NCBI GenBank assembly: GCA_002708205.1 | Contig: PAMR01000003.1 | Span: 9,335 to 15,612 of the forward strand | DNA: 6,278 nt | Reading direction: 5' to 3' | Source: Gammaproteobacteria bacterium | GTDB taxonomy: Bacteria; Pseudomonadota; Gammaproteobacteria; Pseudomonadales; Azotimanducaceae | Part shown: piece after piece, positions 1 to 4,809 of the stretch | Layout of the letters: every line of letters starts with the position of its first letter | Position numbering within the stretch: position 1 is the first letter of the stretch | Notes under the pieces: model-generated | What the model was told of the DNA's origin: nothing | The model's database searches: none | Seen by the model: the letters and a program-made list of their open reading frames with translations, nothing else | Program-made: the position numbers and the translations under genes

Positions 1-732
1 CATGTCCTCGAGTCTGCCAAGAAATCCGGTAATCTCAAACGGTTTGTTTTTACCAGTTCATTCGCGGCTGTGGGTCACCCGAGACCTGAAGGCTACATAT
101 TTACCGAGAAAGATTGGTGCGGAGATAACCCTGAAGGTTATCGCGGGCGCTGGACTGAAGAAATGATTCCAAAGAATCGCGATATTGCTTACGCAATGGC
201 AAAAGCAAATACGGAGCGTTTCATATACAAAGCCGCTGAAGAAGATGGACGATTCGAAGCCATGGCCATCCTACCTCTGCATGTTATAGGACCACTCATG
301 TGTGAGAATCATGATCAGGGATGGAGTTGGCAAAACTGCATGAAATTCATGGCCATGGGGAAGCAGTACCAGAAATCAAAAGGTGGCCGTATGCTCTGGA
401 ATAACGTGGATGTTCGCGATACTGCTCGAGCCCATCGTCTTTGTGCAGAGACACAAATCGGAAGTAACGGATCACGATATATCTTATCCGCTGCAGACCG
501 CACGGGAGAACTCTTCACTTGGGAGCTTCAATCCATGATGCGCAAGCTCTTTCCCAGTATCTCAGAGATTGGAGGGGAAGAAATGGACGGCAACCACCCA
601 GCCGAACACACTTATGATTCACCACGATCCTATTGTAGTTTGGCTGTAGAGGAACTCGGTTTAGAGCCGTTTTCTATAGAAGATACCGTAAAAGCCACAA
701 TCGATTCGTACATCAGATTGGGCATGTTATAG
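1..732 (+). CDS. Extended short-chain dehydrogenase/reductase (NAD-dependent epimerase/dehydratase family), 5' end missing
   Basis: The reading frame is open from the first base, so the gene begins before the window and 243 residues are visible. The visible part starts in the middle of the Rossmann domain. The strand leading to the catalytic serine reads KRFVFTSSFAAVG (visible residues 13-25). The catalytic YxxxK pair is YAMAK (Y64, K68). The later NNVDVRDTARAH stretch is typical of the dihydroflavonol reductase/cinnamoyl-CoA reductase-like branch of extended SDRs. Such enzymes use NAD(P)H in the cytoplasm to reduce or oxidise a carbonyl/hydroxyl. The substrate cannot be read from the sequence, and the N-terminal GxxGxxG cofactor motif lies outside the window. 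A GTG at 70 could be mistaken for a start, but it lies inside the conserved core, so it is not one. The gene ends with TAG at 730-732 and is followed by a hairpin and an amidohydrolase relic in the same direction. Family assignment is firm; specificity is unknown. Confidence 0.9.
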   Translation, partial: HVLESAKKSGNLKRFVFTSSFAAVGHPRPEGYIFTEKDWCGDNPEGYRGRWTEEMIPKNRDIAYAMAKANTERFIYKAAEEDGRFEAMAILPLHVIGPLMCENHDQGWSWQNCMKFMAMGKQYQKSKGGRMLWNNVDVRDTARAHRLCAETQIGSNGSRYILSAADRTGELFTWELQSMMRKLFPSISEIGGEEMDGNHPAEHTYDSPRSYCSLAVEELGLEPFSIEDTVKATIDSYIRLGML

Positions 733-747
733 ATCATCCATCTGAAT

Positions 748-775
748 GGACCCTCTCAGCTGTAACAGAGGGTTT
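748..775 (+). terminator. Hairpin after the extended SDR gene, weak terminator or SD-masking stem
   Basis: CCCTCT (751-756) and AGAGGG (767-772) are perfect inverted repeats around a 10-base loop. One A-T pair and two G-U pairs can extend the stem to nine pairs, with the three Us at 773-775 forming part of it. It lies 15 bases after the SDR stop, where a terminator would be expected, but no separate U tract follows. Its 3' arm is also the purine-rich stretch that would serve as ribosome binding site for the relic starting at 777, so in the ancestral state it could have attenuated translation instead. Confidence 0.35.
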
Positions 776-776
776 C

Positions 777-1034
777 ATGAGTCATGATTAGTCATTTGCG
801 GAGGTACGGTTGTCGATGGCACCGAGGCTGAAACATTCGCAGCCTATGTCAATGCTTTGGATACCCAGAATCTCGAGGAACGTATGCCCGAACCCGCACG
901 CATTTCCAGTTTGGAGCACCGCGTTTCGTGCAAAGAGCTCAGGGATACAAAGTAACTTTAGTCAACGGGGACATCATTCTTCTCGATGACGAACTCACCA
1001 AAACCACCCTGGTCGCGTATTACGCAACAGCTAG
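777..1034 (+). pseudogene. Relic of an amidohydrolase (N-acyl-D-amino-acid deacylase/D-aminoacylase-like), internally deleted and frameshifted
   Basis: No intact frame exists here, but three consecutive frames spell the two ends of a metal-dependent amidohydrolase. ATG 777 gives MSHD. After loss of one T near 788-789, the next frame gives LVICGGTVVDGTEAETFAAY, the family's usual N-terminal beta strand (xGGTVVDGTGxxxxxADV). It then runs directly into NALDTQNLEERMPEPAR, which matches the C-terminal region (ADVNVxDxxxLxxxxPExVxDF). Loss of one G near 900 moves to a frame reading FQFGAPRFVQRAQGYKVTLV and then NGDIILLDDELT. Loss of one C near 1008-1010 moves to TTPGRVLRNS and a TAG at 1032-1034, the expected family ending. 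About 86 codons remain, against roughly 500-600 in full members, so the whole TIM barrel with its metal ligands is gone. The uncorrected last frame runs on to TAG 1066-1068. A purine-rich AGAGGG (767-772) sits 4 bases before the ATG. The product cannot be functional. Confidence 0.8.
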
Positions 1035-1126
1035 CGTCAGTAGCGTAGAACAAGTTGTGGTTTGTTAGGACAGCGGTATGTTATGAGCGAGAGCTCAGCA
1101 GAAAGAAGGTAGGTGATTCCGGATGT
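1035..1126. other. Short non-coding gap between the relic and the convergent HAD gene
   Basis: These 92 bases lie between the ancestral stop of the amidohydrolase relic and the stop of the minus-strand HAD gene. I see no convincing hairpin with a T tract on either strand, no repeat and no small gene with a ribosome binding site. Any terminator serving the minus-strand operon is not recognisable here. Confidence 0.4.
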
Positions 1127-1471
1127 TTACAATTGAAAAAATTCGGCCTCGACGGCTTCGTTAGGCCAAAGGAAACTAAAACCAGCCCGCTCCGCATAAA
1201 TTTTGTCAAGATCTTCGCGATCCCCCACGTGGTAATACACTTCAGCTTCAAAGCGCTCCATAACATCTGGCAGCATGTGCTTCGACACGGAAAAACGTAG
1301 AGGAATATTATGCTTCGCAAATAGATCTCTTTGTGCACTCAAAGGTCGATCCGAACAACTTCCAATAATACACCCATCTTCTATCGCTTTACGCACTGCA
1401 TTTAATGTGAGCGGCCCAGGCGGATCGCCAATTTCTAAAGTTCCATCTATATCGAGACTAACAAGAATCAT
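1127..1471 (-). CDS. Minimal capless HAD-superfamily hydrolase
   Basis: The 114-residue protein has the HAD motifs in order. Motif I is SLDIDGTL (nucleophile D7, acid D9). Motif II is at GSCSDRP (S38 or S40). K64 in SVSKHM is a candidate motif III lysine. Motif IV is HVGDREDLD (D84 with D87 or D89). The spacing leaves no room for a C1 or C2 cap, so this is a compact capless member, expected to act on phosphate esters, possibly a macromolecule or a small open substrate. The substrate is not predictable. The ATG at 1471 is the natural start because motif I follows within seven residues. A modest TAGGT lies upstream. The gene begins 9 bases after the thiolase-fold gene stops, so it is almost certainly co-transcribed and possibly translationally coupled. 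A phosphatase has no obvious role beside acyl-CoA enzymes; it may be a passenger or a repair/housekeeping activity. Confidence 0.82.
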   Translation of the reverse strand: MILVSLDIDGTLEIGDPPGPLTLNAVRKAIEDGCIIGSCSDRPLSAQRDLFAKHNIPLRFSVSKHMLPDVMERFEAEVYYHVGDREDLDKIYAERAGFSFLWPNEAVEAEFFQL

Positions 1472-1480
1472 ACGTACTAC

Positions 1481-2800
1481 CTAATCAGGACTCGAACCCC
1501 AAACTGTATAATCTCCACCCACTGGCATCGGCCCCCCGGACACCCCAATTTCGGGCTTTACTCCGATTACCTGACGCGGACCAGCTCGGTTTTGAATCTG
1601 TTGAATACAATCTGTATGCATCCAAAATCGACTTCGCCCACTTCCAACATTGCCTCCACTCGGCGATATCGGATTCGGACCCTCAACACTGATATCTGTT
1701 TGATAAAAATCCAGAGCCTCCCCTGGTTGTATTCCACGATAACGGAGTCCTTCTAAGTGAAACTGATGAAACAAAGAAAATCCGTCGTACATGTTTTCAA
1801 ATGATAGGTCATCGGCAGTAATGCCTGCACCTTCGTAGATCTTTCGTCCAGTCCTAAACGTATCTTCTTCAACTTCGTCCAAAGTCGGAAGCAAACTTCG
1901 GGGACGTGTTCTACTGGACGCATGATTCAGTATGTATACCGGCTTTTGCTTCATATCTCTGGCTCGTTCCGGTGTCGTGAATAAATAGGCAGCGGAGACC
2001 ATGATGGGAATGTCGTTGTCAAACAAACTTGCAGGTTTAGCTATCCATCGGGCAGCAAAATAGTCCTCATGTGTCAGGCGCTCAGGACGATGTTGCGCCC
2101 AGTATCCCTCTGGAAAATTCAAACCATTACGCCGAGAATTTTCCATGAAAGGAGCCATCATTTCGTGCGTCTTCCCGTACTTGTGGCAGTACTCTGCGAA
2201 TTGAAGCGCCGTACTATAACAAGCCGGGGCGCCCCATAGGTTACGAACAGCCGCTGATCCTGGGATCGCACTTCCCGCATTGGCGCCTCCATGATAATAC
2301 CTGCCCTCCAGGTTGTGCCATGCTTTTAGAACGAGGCATGTCTTAGCCAACCCGTCCCCGATTGCCTGCGCTGCCACAGGAATCGCTCGCGACATACATC
2401 CCCGGCCATACATCGTAAATTCAACATTCGTGAGTTCAGGCATGTTCTTTAACAACCACTCGGCACTCAACTGTGTAATCCCATCCAGAGGAGCATCTGT
2501 GGCATTGAATGCGTTAATCGTGTCCATAGGCAATGGTTTACCCTGAGGCCAAAATGCACCCGTAGTGGTAACTGGATCGATAACAAGCCCATCCACTTGC
2601 GCCGGGTCAACTCCAGCATCATCCATAGCTTGACGCAGAGCGCCAATACTAATGGCACCTACACAATTTTCAGGCTTGCCATCCCAGCGACGTGACGTTG
2701 GGCCATGACCGACCCCCACCGCCGCCACTTTGCCTCGATGTTCCCAAACACCCATACCCTCCTCTGCGCGAAACACTGAAGCTGGGGCATCTTGTGTCAT
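1481..2800 (-). CDS. Thiolase-fold acyl-CoA enzyme (SCP-x/lipid-transfer-protein-like), degenerate active site
   Basis: The 439-residue protein has the two-half thiolase architecture. The N-terminal half runs from AAVGVGHGPTSRRW (26-39) through MDDAGVDPAQVDGLVIDP (59-76). The C-terminal half contains ITADDLSFENMYDGFS (327-342), PSGGNVGSGR (380-389) and VSGGPMPVGGD (420-430). Residue C135 (YGRGCMSRA) lies near the position of the nucleophilic cysteine. The other usual residues differ: the HDAF histidine is Y338 in MYDGF, the GHPxGA histidine is replaced in GSGRSRF, and the last CxG cysteine is S421. This pattern belongs to the SCP-x/Ltp branch that partners with DUF35 proteins, some members of which are retro-aldolases in steroid side-chain breakdown. 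Thiolysis is therefore not assured. The DUF35 partner gene lies 23 bases upstream, and a strong AAGGAGAG ribosome site precedes the ATG. The extra N-terminal ~20 residues are retained because this ATG has the only good SD. Fold and pairing are firm; the reaction is inferred. Confidence 0.85.
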   Translation of the reverse strand: MTQDAPASVFRAEEGMGVWEHRGKVAAVGVGHGPTSRRWDGKPENCVGAISIGALRQAMDDAGVDPAQVDGLVIDPVTTTGAFWPQGKPLPMDTINAFNATDAPLDGITQLSAEWLLKNMPELTNVEFTMYGRGCMSRAIPVAAQAIGDGLAKTCLVLKAWHNLEGRYYHGGANAGSAIPGSAAVRNLWGAPACYSTALQFAEYCHKYGKTHEMMAPFMENSRRNGLNFPEGYWAQHRPERLTHEDYFAARWIAKPASLFDNDIPIMVSAAYLFTTPERARDMKQKPVYILNHASSRTRPRSLLPTLDEVEEDTFRTGRKIYEGAGITADDLSFENMYDGFSLFHQFHLEGLRYRGIQPGEALDFYQTDISVEGPNPISPSGGNVGSGRSRFWMHTDCIQQIQNRAGPRQVIGVKPEIGVSGGPMPVGGDYTVWGSSPD

Positions 2801-2804
2801 TATT

Positions 2805-2812
2805 CTCTCCTT
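2805..2812 (-). promoter_or_regulatory. Ribosome binding site of the thiolase-fold gene
   Basis: The minus strand reads AAGGAGAG ending four bases before the ATG at 2800, a near-ideal Shine-Dalgarno sequence. It lies wholly in the 23-base gap after the DUF35 stop codon and supports the chosen start. It is clearly stronger than the sites of its two operon neighbours, which suggests the thiolase-fold enzyme is made at a higher level. Confidence 0.75.
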
Positions 2813-2823
2813 CCTGTCTTATC

Positions 2824-3231
2824 TTATTCGTCGACTACTCGCCACTCGGGCACTTTCTGACCATTGGCCGCTTCTTCAAAAATAACCTCTACTGCCCCTT
2901 TTATCGGGACTTGATCTTCCGGTGTTCCTGGCAAATGGGAATACATTTGTATGCCCGGATCATCATCTAAAGTAATCACAGCGACGTTAAATGGCTGTTC
3001 TTCCTGCAACAAACGAACTGGACCATCGTGAACCACCCCGTAATTATATATATGCCCCCGACCGCTCACTTCTACCCAGTCTAAGTTCGACTCTCCACAA
3101 TCCGGACAGTGATTTACTGGTGGATGTTGCAGCCGATCGCACGGAAGACATTTTTGAATCACCAAACGCTCCTCATTGGCTGCCTCCCAAAACGGGCGAG
3201 TTAATTCATCGGGTTCGACACCTTGTTTCAT
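2824..3231 (-). CDS. DUF35 protein: zinc ribbon plus OB-fold, partner of the thiolase-fold enzyme
   Basis: The 135-residue protein starts with a helix (LTRPFWEAANEERLVIQKC) followed by a rubredoxin-like zinc ribbon with C28-x2-C31 and C42-x2-C45. It then has an OB-type beta domain beginning WVEVSGRGHIYNYGVVHDGP and ending in VEVIFEE...PEWRV. All four zinc ligands are present and the length is usual for the family. In characterised systems DUF35 proteins sit against a thiolase-fold subunit. They are required for archaeal acetoacetyl-CoA thiolase/HMG-CoA synthase complexes and for the Ltp2-type aldolase of cholesterol catabolism, where they help bind the CoA moiety. Being first in the operon and 23 bases ahead of the thiolase-fold gene fits a 1:1 complex. 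The start ATG at 3231 has only a weak AGGG upstream. The promoter and operator candidates lie in the divergent region immediately upstream. Confidence 0.88.
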   Translation of the reverse strand: MKQGVEPDELTRPFWEAANEERLVIQKCLPCDRLQHPPVNHCPDCGESNLDWVEVSGRGHIYNYGVVHDGPVRLLQEEQPFNVAVITLDDDPGIQMYSHLPGTPEDQVPIKGAVEVIFEEAANGQKVPEWRVVDE

Positions 3232-3244
3232 TGGTTATCCCTAT

Positions 3245-3257
3245 CTCGATAATCGAG
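3245..3257. promoter_or_regulatory. Perfect 13-bp palindrome, candidate operator
   Basis: CTCGAT-A-ATCGAG is a perfect inverted repeat around one central base. It lies 13 bases upstream of the DUF35 start codon on the minus strand, where a bound repressor would block the promoter or the leader. The form fits a dimeric regulator site, but no regulator family can be named from it. Confidence 0.45.
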
Positions 3258-3263
3258 TCTGCT

Positions 3264-3273
3264 ATCGATCGAT
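3264..3273. promoter_or_regulatory. Self-complementary ATCGATCGAT
   Basis: This 10-bp perfect palindrome shares the ATCGA core with the 13-bp palindrome centred about one and a half helical turns away. It could be a second, degenerate copy of the same operator. It is short enough to arise by chance, so it is listed with low confidence. Confidence 0.25.
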
Positions 3274-3287
3274 GGCCGATTGAAAGC

Positions 3288-3305
3288 GACCTCGAACCAG
3301 AGGTC
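3288..3305. promoter_or_regulatory. Inverted repeat GACCTC-N6-GAGGTC, candidate operator
   Basis: Two perfect 6-bp arms flank a 6-base spacer. The arms differ in sequence from the two palindromes nearer the DUF35 gene, so this would be a site for a different protein or a small stem. It lies about 60 bases from the DUF35 start and 118 bases from the SDR start, which allows control of either promoter. Confidence 0.35.
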
Positions 3306-3410
3306 AACCGTTTATCGACAAGAAAAAGTTAAAATATCCATCGTAATTTCAAAATTCCGAGAGTCTCCGGCCGTCATTTTGTAAACACGATAGAATCTAA
3401 AAAATTACTC

Positions 3411-3416
3411 GGGGAG
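3411..3416 (+). promoter_or_regulatory. Ribosome binding site of the classical SDR
   Basis: GGGGAG lies six bases before the ATG at 3423. It fixes the start, which also agrees with the canonical N-terminus (TGxxxGIG beginning at residue 11). Confidence 0.7.
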
Positions 3417-3422
3417 AAATCT

Positions 3423-4133
3423 ATGAAACTAGAAAATCAAATTGCCATAGTAACGGGCGCTGGGAGGGGAATCGGAAAAGCGATAGCTGAAGCCTATGCG
3501 GCTGAGGGTGCCCATGTAGTCTGCGCTGCACGCTCCGTCGACGAGATCGATAAAGTAGCCAAGACCATTGGCGGTAGTGCAATACCGTGTGACGTAAGTG
3601 ATGAAAAGTCGATCCAAAGCTTAATCGACAACGTGGTCGATCAACACGGACGGATCGATATTCTCGTAAACAATGCCGGGGCCGTCGCTCGTTTACCGGT
3701 CCATGAACTGCCTGTAGAAGAATGGGACACTGTTTTAAATGTCAACTTACGCGGTCTTTTCCTCTGTACTAAATACGCACTCATCCCAATGCTTTCACGA
3801 AAAACGGGTTGCATCATCAACATCTCATCCGGGGCAGGAGTGTCTGGACCACCCAACCGATCTGCCTACGCCGCTTCGAAACACGGTGTCATGGGTTTTA
3901 CAAAAGTTTTGGTCGCCGAATATCTGCGCAAGGGAATTCGTTCTCACGTGATATTGCCGGATGCAACCGTATCTCAAATGCGAAGTGAGGGATTTCCCAC
4001 GGAAGACCCCGATTCATTAATTCAGGCAGATGACATTGCCGATGCGGCCGTCTTTCTGGCAACACAGAAGATTACAGCCCACACCATGGAAGTGCGCGTA
4101 AGCCAAGGACTAGCCACTCGACATACGGAGTAG
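3423..4133 (+). CDS. Classical short-chain dehydrogenase/reductase (3-oxoacyl-ACP reductase-like)
   Basis: The 236-residue protein has all classical SDR landmarks: TGAGRGIG (11-18) for the cofactor, D57 in CDVSD, NNAG (83-86), and the catalytic tetrad N108, S136, Y149, K153 (YAASK). R37 at the end of the second strand (CAARS) is of the kind that favours NADP(H). The enzyme is expected to interconvert a hydroxyl and a keto group in the cytoplasm. After the active site the usual PG motif is altered to LPD (VILPDATVSQM), and the C-terminus lacks the common VDGG ending (it reads EVRVSQGLATRHTE), so the substrate loop and tetramer edge are atypical. It is divergently transcribed from the DUF35/thiolase operon, suggesting a dehydrogenase step in the same pathway. 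Its stop is one base from the stop of the convergent secreted-protein gene. Family is firm; the substrate is not readable. Confidence 0.92.
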   Translation: MKLENQIAIVTGAGRGIGKAIAEAYAAEGAHVVCAARSVDEIDKVAKTIGGSAIPCDVSDEKSIQSLIDNVVDQHGRIDILVNNAGAVARLPVHELPVEEWDTVLNVNLRGLFLCTKYALIPMLSRKTGCIINISSGAGVSGPPNRSAYAASKHGVMGFTKVLVAEYLRKGIRSHVILPDATVSQMRSEGFPTEDPDSLIQADDIADAAVFLATQKITAHTMEVRVSQGLATRHTE

Positions 4134-4134
4134 T

Positions 4135-4809
4135 CTAATCATCGATGTCATCCATGGCATTTGCTATTGATCCTACGCATTCGCAAGCTGTAGCGCTACG
4201 AGTGCGTACACGCGCCCATATAAGATCTAAGTCGTCTAACAGGTCGTAATAATGTGTGGTTTCAAAAGTTGTCGCATCCTTCCTAGACCAGATTTCTTCG
4301 TATTCTCGCGTGTTGACCTCACCCGATGCGTTACGTGACCGAACTCGTACCGTATAAGCTCCTTGAGACGCGTCGCAATCTTCATTGACGACAGTGGCAT
4401 CAACCCGTGTTTGTAAGCCCATCTGCAAATAGGAAATAGACACCTGCGGTTCACAGCTTGCTTCCTTGAACGACTGCTGCGGGAGCCGAACAGTATGCTC
4501 GATCGTTAGACCACGGCGTAACTTGCCTCGCCCTTTTGTATCAAAAACAACATTCTTGAAGCGCGTTCTCAAGCCCCTACTTTCGGGTTTATCTTTGTCA
4601 TCACGTCGTATAAGACCGTCCACCTTACCTACTGTACTGCTATCCAAATCGGAGCTTTCGGGTCTATTTTCTCTTGCTAATGCGTCCTGAGATTCCTGAG
4701 ATTCCTGAGATTCCTGAGATTCCTGAGCTAGCGAAGATTCAGGAAAGAACCACGCAAAAGAGAGAAAAAAAACCACACCCGTTCGAAGTATCGCTTTTTG
4801 ACTAAACAT
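4135..4809 (-). CDS. Secreted protein of unknown function with an SQE tandem repeat
   Basis: I do not recognise this 224-residue protein. It starts with a Sec-type signal peptide: K5 and R9, a hydrophobic run VVFFLSFAWFF (12-22), and a likely cleavage site after SLA (A28). A low-complexity SQE repeat follows (about 29-41), then a charged acid/basic linker to about residue 100. The C-terminal half looks like a small beta-rich domain with four cysteines (C119, C145, C209, C211), which could form disulfides in the periplasm. It ends in an acidic tail (DDIDD). The ATG lies within the last codons of the MFS gene, an 8-base overlap that suggests coupled translation; an AGGAG sits about 12 bases upstream, a little far. 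A role with the transporter is suggested only by this overlap. Confidence 0.75.
   Translation of the reverse strand: MFSQKAILRTGVVFFLSFAWFFPESSLAQESQESQESQESQDALARENRPESSDLDSSTVGKVDGLIRRDDKDKPESRGLRTRFKNVVFDTKGRGKLRRGLTIEHTVRLPQQSFKEASCEPQVSISYLQMGLQTRVDATVVNEDCDASQGAYTVRVRSRNASGEVNTREYEEIWSRKDATTFETTHYYDLLDDLDLIWARVRTRSATACECVGSIANAMDDIDD
4686..4727. repeat. 9-bp in-frame tandem repeat (CCTGAGATT, 4 full copies plus 6 bases)
   Basis: Four identical copies of CCTGAGATT are followed by CCTGAG. On the coding (minus) strand each copy encodes Ser-Gln-Glu just behind the predicted signal-peptide cleavage site of the secreted protein. The copies are identical at the DNA level, including third codon positions, which indicates recent slippage expansion. 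Copy-number changes keep the frame, so they would lengthen or shorten the linker without breaking the gene. Confidence 0.9.

Larger units (their letters stand above)
3232..3422. promoter_or_regulatory. Divergent control region between the DUF35/thiolase operon and the classical SDR
   Basis: This 191-base stretch separates two start codons pointing away from each other, so it must hold both promoters. Its first third contains three closely spaced inverted repeats (listed separately). The rest is A/T-rich, for example around 3321-3352 and 3397-3407. I could not find a -35/-10 pair with proper spacing that I would defend on either strand; TAGAAT (3391-3396) is a possible -10 for the SDR but lacks a good -35. 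No regulator gene is in the window. Confidence 0.6.

Noticed and set aside
1055..1338. Open frames of 81 and 85 codons on both strands overlapping the HAD gene
   Set aside because: They are out-of-frame shadows of the HAD gene, without motifs or ribosome sites. The HAD frame carries all four family motifs.
1488..1500. GGGGTTCGAGTCC on the minus strand, resembling a tRNA T-arm and a possible attachment site
   Set aside because: It is the coding sequence for the last residues of the thiolase-fold protein (WGSSPD-stop). There is no paired acceptor stem, anticodon arm or D-arm around it.
2692..3332. Plus-strand open frames opposite the DUF35 gene and the start of the thiolase-fold gene
   Set aside because: They are antisense to genes with clear conserved motifs and have no recognisable domains or Shine-Dalgarno sites.
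3359..3367. GAGAGTCTC short palindrome in the divergent region
   Set aside because: Four-base arms are expected by chance in a region of this size.
3391..3396. TAGAAT as the -10 box of the classical SDR
   Set aside because: No acceptable -35 element lies 16-18 bases upstream (the sequence there is GC-rich), so I do not list it as a promoter by itself.
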